Shown: positions 29,188 to 38,201, numbered from the stretch's first letter. The stretch: 64,000 bases of DNA from Aquicoccus sp. G2-2 (GCF_034555965.1 NZ_JAYDCK010000003.1:1426001-1490000); one strand, 5' to 3'. Numbers and translations are program-made. The notes: a model not told the origin generated them from the letters alone.

Positions 29188-29628
29188 TCAGGACCAGCGC
29201 CGATGAACGTATTCCGCAATCACCCCGGCCATCATTCCGCCAAGCGTCGCCGCCACCAAAACCGGCCCGTTGGCAAGATAGGCCGCATAATCAATCGCGA
29301 TCTTGAACACCGCAATGATTGCCTCCAACGCCCCGTCATAGCGCCGGGCAAACGCAAGGCGCAGCATCTCGTTGAACGAATGCGCAAACAGACACCAGAA
29401 AATCGTCGTCGCCATGCCGGTGAACCCGATCCCCATCGCGGTAACATAGTCGACACCAAGGCGCGAACCGACGATGAACCAACCCACCAAAAGCCCGATC
29501 ACCGCATTCACTGGCTGGAAAAGACCAAATTCCTGCCGGTCAGGAACCAGCGCCATCACCATCCCTGAAATCACCCAGGCCAGGACGGCATACAGGATCG
29601 CGGAAGCCAGTCGGGAGGATGTTGGCAT
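29188..29628 (-). CDS. trgA: TrgA family membrane protein
   Basis: A 146-residue membrane protein with about four hydrophobic helices (SAILYAVLAWVISGMVMALVP, VIGLLVGWFIVGSRLG, AMGIGFTGMATTIFWCLFA, VLVAATLGGMMAGVIAEYV). The start at 29628 is preferred over 29667 because MPTSSRLASAILYAV matches the family opening. It precedes trgB by 11 bp and cysK farther on, the order of the tellurite locus of Rhodobacter sphaeroides. Molecular function unknown. Confidence 0.88.
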   Translation of the reverse strand: MPTSSRLASAILYAVLAWVISGMVMALVPDRQEFGLFQPVNAVIGLLVGWFIVGSRLGVDYVTAMGIGFTGMATTIFWCLFAHSFNEMLRLAFARRYDGALEAIIAVFKIAIDYAAYLANGPVLVAATLGGMMAGVIAEYVHRRWS

Positions 29629-29792
29629 TGCTAAGCCTCGGTTTGGCAAACTTAATCTTGTCTTCACAGCAGTTAGGCCGATAGCGCATCACCGTGCAAG
29701 AGAAGAGATTTTAATTCTGCGATCCATTGCCGGGATGCCGCACTGCCTGCATTTCCCCGCGCGACCACCTCCGGGAAGGTTGCATCTTTTGC

Positions 29793-31217
29793 CTACCCTC
29801 TCGTAGCACGCCACGCGGCCAGCGCGCGTTCACGTCCCTGCCTGAGCGTGACCGCCGGGGCCGGGCGCGGCATATCCGGGTGCAGCCGCCAATGTTTCGG
29901 AACCGCCTCAAAGAACGCCAGTGCCGTGGCGGGCGGGCGCGCCTGCCCCTCTGCCAGCCAGCGTTGTCTGTATCTGCCATCGGGATCGAACTTCGCCGCC
30001 TGCCTCTCCGGGTTGAAAATGCGAAAGAACGGCGCGGCATCCGGCCCACAGCCCGCCACCCATTGCCAGCCCAGCGCGTTGCTGGCGACATCCCAATCGG
30101 TCAGGCAGTCCTCGAACCAGCGTTGCCCGAACCGCCAATCCACCATCAGATGCTTGGTCAGGTATGACGCCACCACCATCCGCGCGCGGTTCTGCATCCG
30201 CCCGGTTACGTAAAGCTCACGCATCGCCGCATCGACCAGATCAACCCCGGTTTGCCCCCGGGTCCAGGCCTGCGCCGCCGGGCTTGTCTCTTGCCAAGGA
30301 AAATCCGCCCAACCCGGTCGCCACGGCGTATCCGGCATATCGGGGGAATGGAACAACAGATGCCAGGCAAACTCGCGCCAGCCAAGCTGACGCAGGAAAC
30401 CTTCGCCACCCGGACGTGCCCCCCGCCTCGACTCCGGTCCCGGCTCCGAACCGAACGCGGCCGCCCATACCTGACGCGCCGACACTTCGCCAAGGCTCAG
30501 ATACCCCGACAAGCCGGAACTCCCCTCGCTCTCTCCCAACGCATCGCGGCTCTGGCCATAGCCAGCCATAGCGCCATCAGTGAACGCCTCCAGCCGCGCC
30601 TGCGCCGCCGCCTCTCCGGGGTCTTCGTACCTTGCGACAATGGCCGCACCGCGTTGCATGGCCCGCCCCAGTCCCCAGCTTTCCAGCGCCTCACTCTCGG
30701 GCCAAACATCCGGCGCTCCGATCCGGGGCGGGCGCAGCAGCGGCGTGCCGGGGTCGCGCCCGCGCATCGCCTTCCAAAAAGGTGTAAAGACCTTGAAACC
30801 GGCCCCCGCCGCGGTCTGCACTTGCCATGGCTCGAACAGAAGGTGCCCGGCGTGACTTTGCGCCTTTATCCCATACGCGGTGAGCGTGGTTTTCACCCGT
30901 TCGTCCCGCGCCCGTGCCTGCCGGTCATAAAGCCGGTGCCAATGCACCGCCTCTGCTCCGGTTTCTTCGATCAGCGCCTGCAATACGTCAAGCGCGTCAC
31001 CGCTGCGCAGGATCAACCGGCTCCCCGCCGCATCCAACGCGCCCGCCAATCGCGCTAACCCGGCCTCCAGCCGCCATTTCGGCGCAGCACCCAGCCGGTC
31101 GACCGCCGCATCCCGGATAAACAGCGGATAAACCGGCCCCGTCTCACAAGCTGCCCTCAGCGCGCGGTGATCCGACAGCCGCAGATCGCGCCGGAACCAC
31201 AGGATTGATCCACTCAA
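29793..31217 (-). CDS. phr: Deoxyribodipyrimidine photolyase (CPD photolyase)
   Basis: A 474-residue flavoenzyme that splits UV-induced pyrimidine dimers with blue light. The N-terminal antenna-binding domain starts ILWFRRDLRLSDHRALRAA. The C-terminal FAD domain carries EGFLRQLGWREFAWHLLFHSP, MRELYVTGRMQNRARMVVASYLTKHLMVDWRFGQRWFEDCLTDWDVASNALGWQW in pieces typical of class I photolyases. Its start overlaps the stop of the aminotransferase gene by four bases. It is adjacent to trgA. Confidence 0.95.
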   Translation of the reverse strand: MSGSILWFRRDLRLSDHRALRAACETGPVYPLFIRDAAVDRLGAAPKWRLEAGLARLAGALDAAGSRLILRSGDALDVLQALIEETGAEAVHWHRLYDRQARARDERVKTTLTAYGIKAQSHAGHLLFEPWQVQTAAGAGFKVFTPFWKAMRGRDPGTPLLRPPRIGAPDVWPESEALESWGLGRAMQRGAAIVARYEDPGEAAAQARLEAFTDGAMAGYGQSRDALGESEGSSGLSGYLSLGEVSARQVWAAAFGSEPGPESRRGARPGGEGFLRQLGWREFAWHLLFHSPDMPDTPWRPGWADFPWQETSPAAQAWTRGQTGVDLVDAAMRELYVTGRMQNRARMVVASYLTKHLMVDWRFGQRWFEDCLTDWDVASNALGWQWVAGCGPDAAPFFRIFNPERQAAKFDPDGRYRQRWLAEGQARPPATALAFFEAVPKHWRLHPDMPRPAPAVTLRQGRERALAAWRATRG

Positions 31218-32443
31218 AGTTCCGCGTCCAGCGCCTTGATAAGCTGAGTGACTTCCGCTTCGGTCGTGTAATGCACAAAACTCAATCGCAGCACGCCCGC
31301 TTTCGGGTTGATACCCTGCGCCTCCAGCGCGCGCACGGCATAGAAATCGCCGCCGCCTGCCATGATCCCGTGGCGCGCCAACCGCGCCGCCACGGGTTCG
31401 CCCGGCTGCTCCAGCGCCACCGCCACCGTCGGTGCCCGTTCACCCGCCTGCGCAGGGCCAAGCACCCGCGCATCATTGCGCGCCCCCAGATAATCCAGCA
31501 GTGGCTGCAACAACGCCACTTCATGCGCCCGCATCAGATCATGCACCCCCGCACCGCGCTCCACAGCTGTGCCGCCGATGCCGTGATGATCGGCCAGCGC
31601 CTCGATGTAATCCACCATCCCCGCACAGGCCGCCACCTGCGCATGATCCGGCCCCGCCGGGGTGAAGCGTTTGTATAATGTATCGGCGTTGAAATAATGC
31701 CCCTGATTTGGCAGCATTTCACCAAGTGCGCGCCGGATCACCATGATACCCTGATGAGGCCCATAGGTCTTGTAGGCCGAAAACAGATAGATATCCGGCC
31801 CCAGCGCCCCCACATCAGGCACCCCGTGCGGCGCGTAAGAAACCCCGTCAACGCAAACAAACGCCCCCGCCGCATGGGCCATCGCGGTAATTTCCGTGAC
31901 CGGGTTGACCTCGCCCACCACATTCGAGCAATGCGGAAAACACACCAACCGCACGTTCTCATCCAACAGACCGTCCAAATACGCCGGGTCAAGATGCCCG
32001 GTATCCCGGTCGATCTTCCACTCGCGTATCTCGATGCCCTCGCTGGCCAATCGCCGCCACGGGCCGGTATTGGCCTCGTGGTCCTGATCGGTCACGATGA
32101 TCGCCTCACCGGGGCTCATCCATTGCCGGACCGCCTGCGCCAGAACATAGGTATTTGCCGTGGTCGATGGCCCAAAGGAAAGCTCGTCATTCGCGACACC
32201 CAGAACGGCGGCCAATCGCGTGCGCGCCTCGTCCATTTCCGCGCCCGCAAGACGGCTCGCTTCATAGGGTGCATAGGGCTGCACCTTGCGTTCGCGGTAA
32301 AACCGCTCCAGCCGCTCAATCACAAACCGCGAGGTATAAGAGCCGCCCGCATTCTCAAAGAAAGCCTGACCTTTCAGGGCAGGCACTTCAAACGCGGGAA
32401 ACTGCCCCCGCACGAATTCCATATCGAGTTTCATGCCCAGCAC
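31214..32443 (-). CDS. Class V aminotransferase, cysteine-desulfurase-like
   Basis: A 409-residue fold-type I PLP enzyme of the SufS/IscS superfamily (cysteine desulfurase-like, TIGR01976 type). FENAGGSYTSRFVIERLERFY opens the domain, TVVSEVN-like region HCSNVVGEVNPVTEI, DGVSYAPHGVPDVGALGPDIYLFSAYKTYGPHQG places the PLP lysine in SAYKT. It lacks an obvious catalytic Cys loop, so the reaction (desulfurase, lyase or other) is uncertain. An alternative start lies at MKLDMEF (32434). Confidence 0.85.
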   Translation of the reverse strand: MLGMKLDMEFVRGQFPAFEVPALKGQAFFENAGGSYTSRFVIERLERFYRERKVQPYAPYEASRLAGAEMDEARTRLAAVLGVANDELSFGPSTTANTYVLAQAVRQWMSPGEAIIVTDQDHEANTGPWRRLASEGIEIREWKIDRDTGHLDPAYLDGLLDENVRLVCFPHCSNVVGEVNPVTEITAMAHAAGAFVCVDGVSYAPHGVPDVGALGPDIYLFSAYKTYGPHQGIMVIRRALGEMLPNQGHYFNADTLYKRFTPAGPDHAQVAACAGMVDYIEALADHHGIGGTAVERGAGVHDLMRAHEVALLQPLLDYLGARNDARVLGPAQAGERAPTVAVALEQPGEPVAARLARHGIMAGGGDFYAVRALEAQGINPKAGVLRLSFVHYTTEAEVTQLIKALDAEL

Positions 32444-32570
32444 GGTAGGGCGAAATCGCCACGGGTCAAGAGGCCGTTAACGGCTTTCACGTATGCCAAA
32501 GCCTTGCCGCCCACCCGCGCAACAGACAGGCAGCAGGCGGGCAGGCACATCATCAGACTGCTATCGCAGC

Positions 32571-32600
32571 AAGAAGAAAGGGCTCCGTCTCCGAAGCCCC
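32571..32600 (-). terminator. Candidate rho-independent terminator after BCCT gene
   Basis: On the minus strand GGGCTTCG, loop GAGA, CGGAGCCC forms an 8-bp stem with one G-U pair and a GNRA loop, followed by TTTCTTCTT. It lies 20 bases after the BCCT stop codon. Confidence 0.65.
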
Positions 32601-32619
32601 TCCTGATTTCAACGCATCA

Positions 32620-34263
32620 TCAACTGCGCCTTTCGCTTCGAAGCCCCTGAAAGATCGCGTAACAGATCATCAACAGGATCACCGTGAACGGCAACCCGGT
32701 CGAGATTACCATCGCCTGCAACGCGCCAAGACCGCCGCCCATCAATAGGGCAATTGCCACCAGCCCTTCGAACGAGCACCAGAACACGCGCTGCGGCACG
32801 GGGGCATCAACCTTGCCGCCCGCCGTGATCGTGTCGATCACCAGAGAGCCGCTATCCGATGACGTCACGAAGAACACAATCACCAGAACAACCCCGATGG
32901 TCGAGGTAATCGAGGCCAGCGGCAGACTTTCCAGCATCGCAAAAAGCGACAGCGGCAGGTTATAGGCGTCAATGACCTGCGCCTTCACCTGACTGGTGGC
33001 CGGGTTGGACAACACATCGTTGATCGCCGAGCCGCCAAACACCGCCATCCACAACAAACAGACGATCGACGGGATAATCAGCACGCACACAAGAAACTCA
33101 CGCACTGTCCGCCCGCGGCTCACCCGCGCGATGAACATGCCGACAAACGGGCTCCAGCTGATCCACCAAGCCCAGTAAAACGCTGTCCAGCCATCCATAT
33201 AATCAAGGTCAGTCCGGCCAAACGGATTCGACAGCGGAATCACGTTCTCTGCATAAGCGACCAGCCCTTCCCAGAAATCAGCAAGAATGAGCCCGGCCCC
33301 GGCGGCAAACAGCACGAACACAAGCAGCACCGCCGCAATCACCATGTTGATCTCCGACAAGAGCTTCACGCCCCCATCAAGCCCGCGCAACACCGAGAAA
33401 AGCGCGACACCCGTGATCCCGATAATCAGGATCACCTGCACCGTGATGCTAGTGGGAACGCCAAAGACATGGTGCAGCCCGGCATTGGCCTGCTGCGCAC
33501 CAAAGCCCAGCGACGTCGCCAACCCGAAGAGCGTCGCAAACACGGCAAGCGTGTCGACAATATGCCCCGGCCAGCCCCAAATCCGCTCTCCGAAGATCGG
33601 ATAAAACGCCGACCGGATGGTCAATGGCAGCCCCTTGTTGAACGAAAACAGCGCCAGCGCCAGCGCGACCACGGCATAAATCGCCCATGGGTGCAACGCC
33701 CAGTGATACGAGGTCGCCGCCAATCCCATACGCTTGGCCGCCTCCACATTGGCCGCGATAATGGTGCCATCGGGTGCAATCGGGCTGGGCACGCCCAGAG
33801 GTTCCGACACCGCCATATGATAAACCGGCTCCAGCACGCCAAAGAACATCAGCCCGATGCCCATGCCAGCGGCAAACAGCATCGAAAACCAGCCGACATA
33901 ACCGTAATCCGGCACCGCATCCGATCCGCCCAAACGCACGGCCCCCCACGGGCTGACAATCAGAAACAAGCAAAACAGAACGAAGATATTGGCCGACCAC
34001 ATGAAGAACCAGTCAAACGTGCTGGTCAGCATTGGCCTCAACCAGCCAAAGAACTCCGCCGCTTGCTGCGGCGCGATCAACGCATAAGCCACGAACGCCA
34101 CGATCGAGAGCGCCGAAATCAGAAAAACGGGGTTGTGAATATCAAGCCCGAACGGGCCGAGCTGAGCTTCAATATTATCCTGTCCGATCTCGTAATCGGT
34201 ATCAATCACATCTGCCGCGCCTTGCGGCGCCGGGATGCCTTCGTTTGTCGTTTCATCGGCCAT
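32620..34263 (-). CDS. BCCT family betaine/choline/carnitine transporter
   Basis: A 547-residue sodium- or proton-coupled carrier with 12 predicted membrane helices. The BCCT signature WTAFYWAWWISWSPFVGMFIARVSRGRT (about residues 360-390) and the substrate region GMGIGLMFFGVLEPVYHMAVSEP are clear. The N-terminal cytoplasmic part is short and acidic. It takes up quaternary ammonium compounds such as glycine betaine, choline or DMSP-like solutes. Exact ligand unknown. Confidence 0.93.
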   Translation of the reverse strand: MADETTNEGIPAPQGAADVIDTDYEIGQDNIEAQLGPFGLDIHNPVFLISALSIVAFVAYALIAPQQAAEFFGWLRPMLTSTFDWFFMWSANIFVLFCLFLIVSPWGAVRLGGSDAVPDYGYVGWFSMLFAAGMGIGLMFFGVLEPVYHMAVSEPLGVPSPIAPDGTIIAANVEAAKRMGLAATSYHWALHPWAIYAVVALALALFSFNKGLPLTIRSAFYPIFGERIWGWPGHIVDTLAVFATLFGLATSLGFGAQQANAGLHHVFGVPTSITVQVILIIGITGVALFSVLRGLDGGVKLLSEINMVIAAVLLVFVLFAAGAGLILADFWEGLVAYAENVIPLSNPFGRTDLDYMDGWTAFYWAWWISWSPFVGMFIARVSRGRTVREFLVCVLIIPSIVCLLWMAVFGGSAINDVLSNPATSQVKAQVIDAYNLPLSLFAMLESLPLASITSTIGVVLVIVFFVTSSDSGSLVIDTITAGGKVDAPVPQRVFWCSFEGLVAIALLMGGGLGALQAMVISTGLPFTVILLMICYAIFQGLRSERRS

Positions 34264-34496
34264 TATTGGCCTCCTTGTCCCTTGTTTTCGTTGCTTGCCC
34301 GGCCTTCAGCCACGCATCGCTCACCTTGGGGGCTTCGCGGCTCCTCCACCGGTGCCCCTTGGTTCCCAAGCCTAACCACACGCGCCGCGGAATCCTAACG
34401 CCCTGCGGCATTTTGTCATTCAAAAGCGGCAGTGCTGCGCGCAACCCCGGCGCGAAACTTCAGATTTCAGTTCGGTAAAGCGATGCAGCGCGCAGC

Positions 34497-34922
34497 TCAG
34501 CCAAGCGCCGCCAACGCGGCTCTGATCTTCTGCGCATTGGCGCTGATCACCGCGAAATCTTCCATCTTGCCCGGCGGGCGCAACGTCACGCCCTCATGCC
34601 GGGGCAGCACATGAAAATGCAGATGAAACACTTCCTGCCCGCCCGGTGCTTCGTTGAATTGCTGTAACGTCACGCCACCCGCATCAAAGGCCTGCGTCAC
34701 CGCACGCGCCATCTTCTGCACCGTCACCATCACCGCCGCCATCTGCGTCGGGCTTGCATCAAGGATATTGCGGCACGGCGTCTTCGGGATCACCAGACAA
34801 TGCCCATCGGCGCGCGGCATGATGTCCATGAATGCATATGTCTCGTCATCCTCAAAAAGCATCTCGCTTGGCACTTCGCCGCGCAGGATCTTCGCAAATA
34901 TATTGTCACTGTCATAGCTCAT
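34497..34922 (-). CDS. HIT family nucleotide-binding protein
   Basis: A 141-residue Hint-branch HIT protein. It begins NIFAKILRGEVPSEMLFEDDETYAFMDI and carries the histidine triad as FHLHFHVLP. Members hydrolyse nucleoside phosphoramidates or AMP-lysine. Monocistronic by appearance, 71 bp from the GNAT gene. Confidence 0.95.
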   Translation of the reverse strand: MSYDSDNIFAKILRGEVPSEMLFEDDETYAFMDIMPRADGHCLVIPKTPCRNILDASPTQMAAVMVTVQKMARAVTQAFDAGGVTLQQFNEAPGGQEVFHLHFHVLPRHEGVTLRPPGKMEDFAVISANAQKIRAALAALG

Positions 34923-34993
34923 GGCCTGCCTCCGTCGCCGTGGGAATCATCTTCGAGCTCAGACTATCGCGCACAGCCCCCGCCAGACAGGCC

Positions 34994-35458
34994 TCAATCG
35001 CTCAACCTGATGGCAAAGCGCGGCCCCGCACCGCCAAGCGCGCGCAACCCGAACGCCGTATAGAAACCCTGCGCACGCAGATTCTCGGGCTCGGTCCCGA
35101 CAACCATGAACTCTGCCCCCATCTCGCGCGCCACCATTGCCATCGTCGCCCGCATCAATCCCCGGCCAACGCCGCGGCCCCGCCACTCGCGCGCCACGAA
35201 TAGGTGGTGCAATTCCGCCCCGCGCCGCCCGAACTGAAGCTGCACCCTCGGCATCGCCGCCGCATAGCCGATCAGTTTCCCCTGCGCCTGCGCCACCAAC
35301 GTCCGCAGCACGGCATCCGTGCCCAGACAATCCCGCATCACCTGCGCGCTCTTAACCTCAGCCACATCGCCATGATGCGCCGCCAATGCCTCGATCAGAT
35401 GGCAAAGCGCCACCGCATCTCCCGCGGCCAACGCCCGGATCTTCCAACCCCGTTGCAT
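34994..35458 (-). CDS. GNAT family N-acetyltransferase
   Basis: A 154-residue acetyl-CoA-dependent acetyltransferase. The ATG at 35458 (MQRGWKIRALAAGDAVAL) gives the standard start; upstream codons to 35542 overlap a terminator. The acetyl-CoA motif A is LFVAREWRGRGVGRGLMRAT, followed by AEFMVVGTEPENLRAQGFYTAFGL. Substrate unknown. Confidence 0.87.
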   Translation of the reverse strand: MQRGWKIRALAAGDAVALCHLIEALAAHHGDVAEVKSAQVMRDCLGTDAVLRTLVAQAQGKLIGYAAAMPRVQLQFGRRGAELHHLFVAREWRGRGVGRGLMRATMAMVAREMGAEFMVVGTEPENLRAQGFYTAFGLRALGGAGPRFAIRLSD

Positions 35459-35489
35459 GATAATTCCCCGCTCCGCTGGCCACGGGGGC

Positions 35490-35518
35490 AAAAACAAAAA
35501 AACCGCCCGCGGCGGTTT
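35490..35518 (-). terminator. Rho-independent terminator for acuI
   Basis: On the minus strand AAACCGCC, loop GCG, GGCGGTTT forms an 8-bp stem at 35500-35518 and runs into TTTTTTTGTTTTT. It stands about 135 bases after the acuI stop and just before the GNAT gene. Confidence 0.85.
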
Positions 35519-35652
35519 CCTTGTCTTCGTCTCGGCCACCATTGGGCCACCCGCCTTCTGTTATGGAAAGGCGTGGCAATAGCGCTCATTTGCAAAAAAC
35601 CGTGACATGTCCGGCAAACTGCCCGGTGCCCCGGCCTGCGTCAAGCTCCGGT

Positions 35653-36647
35653 TCAGCCGTTTACATCAACAACGACCCGGCCCCGAACCTGCCCTTTCAG
35701 AATATCCGCCCCCAGCGTCGGCAAATCCGCAAGGGTCGCTGGCTGGATCATCGCCGCCAACTTGTCCATCGGCAGATCACGCGCAATCCGTTTCCAGGCC
35801 CTAAGCCGGTTCTCATAAGGCTGCATCACGCTGTCGATCCCCAGAAGGTTCACCCCACGCAAGATAAACGGGGTGATCAACGCGCCCTCAATCGGCGCCC
35901 CCCGGCCAGCCCGATCGCCGCAACGCTTGACCCATACTTCATCTGCTTGAGCACCCGGCCCAGCATTGCCCCCGCCACCGCATCGACGCACCCCGCCCAG
36001 GCTTCGGCCTCCAGCGGTTTGCGCGTCACTTCGGTCAAATCTTCGCGCGCCACTATCTGCGTCGCGCCCAAATCACGCAGATAGCCTTCGGTCTCCGGGC
36101 GCCCCGTCACCGCCGCCACCTCATAGCCCAGATGCGCCAGAAGAGCCGTCGCCACAGAGCCGACACCACCCGCCGCCCCGGTCACCAAGACCGGCCCTTG
36201 CTCCTTGGCAAGTCCCTGATCTTCCAGTGCCATCACCGCCAGCATCGCGGTAAACCCGGCCGTTCCCACCGCCATTGCATCATGCGTGGACAACCCGTCC
36301 GGCAACGGCACCAGCCAATCCGCCTTGACCCGCGCCTTCTGCGCATAGCCGCCCCAATGCGCTTCACCCACGCGCCAGCCGGTCAACACCACCTTGTCCC
36401 CCGGCTTATAGCGCGCATCGTCCGAGCTTTCGACCGTGCCAGCAAAGTCGATCCCCGGCACATGCGGATAATTGCGCACCAACCCGGCCCCCGGTCCAAT
36501 ACAAAGCCCGTCCTTGTAGTTCACTGTCGAATATTCAACCGCAACCGTCACGCCCGCATCTGGCAAATCCTCCAACCCGATCTGCTTGACCGCTGCAGCC
36601 GTCTTGCCGCTCTGTTCATCTTTTTCCACCACCAACGCGTTGAACAT
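35653..36647 (-). pseudogene. acuI: AcuI-type acryloyl-CoA reductase, frame interrupted near 35900
   Basis: NADPH-dependent zinc-free MDR oxidoreductase that reduces acryloyl-CoA to propionyl-CoA in DMSP and 3-hydroxypropionate metabolism. The first frame from ATG 36647 reads MFNALVVEKDEQSGKTAAAVKQI, with GIDFAGTVESSDD, VLVTGAAGGVGSVATALL (dinucleotide site), up to VAAIGLAGG. The second frame continues PIEGALITPFILRGVNLLGIDSVMQPYENR to the stop at 35653. The break lies at a G6 run (35900-35905 region); one extra G restores a product of about 331 residues. A base-calling error is likely. Confidence 0.85.
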
Positions 36648-36684
36648 CTCGTCTTTCCTTTCACGATCCGGGCGCATTCCGCCG

Positions 36685-36730
36685 CTTCATTTTGCCATAA
36701 ATATTCCGGGGTCCGGGGCAGCGCCCCGGT
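36685..36730. repeat. 46-bp dispersed repeat, copy 1
   Basis: CTTCATTTTGCC followed by A/T-AAATATTCCGGGG and a GGGGC-AGC-GCCCC hairpin. It matches 45 of 46 bases of 43383-43428; only one position differs (T here, A there). It lies between the acuI start and the next plus-strand gene. Confidence 0.85.
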
Positions 36731-36834
36731 TCCACCACTACAACCAGGGGCCGCGTAAATCTGTCAGATAATCACGGCGATGACAAAGGGCATTCTTAAC
36801 CCGGTATTAACCGTCCCTCGGCCAAGCTGAAACC

Positions 36835-37065
36835 ATGCAACACGGCCTCTCTGCTCTCACACCCGAAATCTTTCTGCGCGATCTTTTTGCCTCCAAAGCG
36901 GTGCAGCAAGGTCAGGTCATCCGCCGCAAGGCTCGTGATATTGAGCGTATCATCGGGTTCGACGCGCTGATCGATGAATTGCGCAAGCGCGGCTTTCGCG
37001 CGGTAGAAAACAACGGCCAGATCGTGATTTTCTGCAACCGCGCTCCGATTCGTCCGCTCATATAG
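36835..37065 (+). CDS. Conserved short protein of unknown function
   Basis: A 76-residue basic protein (LRDLFASKAVQQGQVIRRKARDIERIIGFDALIDELRKRGFRAVENNGQIVIFCN). I recall this short family from Rhodobacteraceae genomes, where it is sometimes mislabelled as phosphoribosylanthranilate isomerase; it is far too short for TrpF and has none of its barrel motifs. The helix-rich basic middle suggests nucleic-acid or protein binding. The palindromic element begins three bases after its stop. Confidence 0.7.
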   Translation: MQHGLSALTPEIFLRDLFASKAVQQGQVIRRKARDIERIIGFDALIDELRKRGFRAVENNGQIVIFCNRAPIRPLI

Positions 37066-37067
37066 CC

Positions 37068-37179
37068 GTTTTCCGGCGCGGAAAACCTAACAAATCCGGC
37101 GCGGATTTGCGCGCGCCACCAGACACCATCACCCCTAAAATCCGCGCCGGATTTTTGGCCGAATTCCGCGCCGGAATTC
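37068..37179. repeat. Four-palindrome intergenic element, copy A
   Basis: Four perfect 19-base palindromes with 8-bp arms and 3-base loops: 37068-37086 arm GTTTTCCG, loop GCG; 37091-37109 arm CAAATCCG, loop GCG; 37137-37155 arm AAAATCCG, loop CGC; 37161-37179 arm GAATTCCG, loop CGC. All share the inner CCG/CGG, while the outer arm bases differ but remain complementary. The first two are inverted relative to the last two. A second copy, with the same total length, is at 50343-50454. Confidence 0.9.
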
Positions 37180-37214
37180 GCGCACCCCCTTCCCAAACGC
37201 ACCCAAGTCGCCTA

Positions 37215-37545
37215 TATCTCAACCGTTCCCTCGGGGACTATGGACATAAACGCGCTCGTAATAAGCGGATCGGACCCGGGGCGGTACCCGGCGGCTCCAC
37301 CAAATATCCCTTGTTGGGGGATCAGGGGGCCGAAACAGGATCGACGAACGTCTAAAGGTGTTAGCTTTGTCTCGGTGAGATACCACCGTTATCGGTTCAT
37401 CAAGCATAATTGCCAACAACAATCGTGCTCCGATGGCTCTGGCCGCGTAAGCGGTTCGAAACATCGAACTTTAAGCCCTTTCGCCTAGCCGCGTAAGGCG
37501 GGGTTCGCAGGCACCTGGCAACAGAAGCCTGCACTTTCACACCCC
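37215..37545 (+). ncRNA. ssrA: Permuted two-piece transfer-messenger RNA (alphaproteobacterial ssrA)
   Basis: The 3' acceptor piece comes first: GGATCGGAC, T-arm-like hairpin CCGGG/CCCGG, acceptor CGGCTCC, A and CCA at 37300-37302. A short intervening segment follows, then the 5' piece starting GGGGCCGAAACAGGATCGACG at about 37326, whose GGGGCCG pairs with CGGCTCC (one G-U). The tag frame at 37412-37450 reads ANNNRAPMALAA then TAA, a normal ClpXP-type ending LAA-like (ALAA). It rescues stalled ribosomes and tags the product. The outer limits are estimated. The T loop is GCGGTA rather than TTCRA. Confidence 0.93.
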
Positions 37546-37643
37546 CGCAGACCTTGCCGCGAAAATTTCCCCCGCGTCCCTTTCCTCTCGCTGCGAATCC
37601 CTTATGCTGACCGCAGAGCATCTTCGGAAAAAACGGCGCGCAA

Positions 37644-38108
37644 ATGACACGCAGTATCGACTACGGCAGCCTCATGCATCGCGCCATGCGCGGCTTGATT
37701 CAGGAAGTCCTGGAAGACGTGGCCGCACATGGCCTGCCCGGTGCGCATCATTTCTTCATCACCTTCGACACCACCCACCCGGATGCGAAGCTGGCCGACT
37801 GGCTGCGCGAGCGTTATCCGGCAGACATGACCGTGGTGATGCAGCATTGGTTCGACAATCTCGATGTCAGCGATGACGGCTTCGGCATCACCCTCAATTT
37901 TGGTGACGCGCCAGAACCGCTCTATATCCCCTATGACGCGATCCGCACGTTCGTCGACCCCTCGGTTGAATTCGGCCTGCGCTTTGAAAGCCATGAGGAC
38001 GAAGACGACAGCGATGACGACGACGATCCACCCCCCGAAGGCGATGACAGCACCGAAGACACCCCGCAGGATGCGGAAGTGGTCAGCCTCGACAGCTTCC
38101 GAAAATAA
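37644..38108 (+). CDS. sspB: SspB-alpha, ClpXP adaptor for ssrA-tagged proteins
   Basis: A 154-residue SspB family protein. The substrate-binding domain (about 1-115) includes FFITFDTTHPDAKLADWLRERYPADMTVVMQHWFDNL, FGITLNFGD and PLYIPYDAIRTFVDPSVEFGL. A long acidic linker (DEDEDDSDDDDDPP) leads to the C-terminal ClpX-binding tail VVSLDSFRK. It delivers ssrA-tagged proteins to ClpXP. It lies about 100 bp after ssrA, so tag and adaptor genes are neighbours. Confidence 0.92.
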   Translation: MTRSIDYGSLMHRAMRGLIQEVLEDVAAHGLPGAHHFFITFDTTHPDAKLADWLRERYPADMTVVMQHWFDNLDVSDDGFGITLNFGDAPEPLYIPYDAIRTFVDPSVEFGLRFESHEDEDDSDDDDDPPPEGDDSTEDTPQDAEVVSLDSFRK

Positions 38109-38201
38109 CCGTGCCACGGTGCGATCTGCGCCGTTCTTGCCATTGAATTTCCCGCCCGCGCGCCGCATTACTGCGCCCGACGCAATGCAAGAGGCAGTTC
38201 A

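Noticed and set aside
36835..37065. Phosphoribosylanthranilate isomerase
   Set aside because: A 76-residue protein cannot be TrpF and lacks its barrel motifs; I recall the label as a known misannotation of this short family.
37068..37179. CRISPR array
   Set aside because: The repeats are short palindromes with different arms and 4-50 base spacing, only four units, no uniform repeat-spacer pattern and no cas genes.
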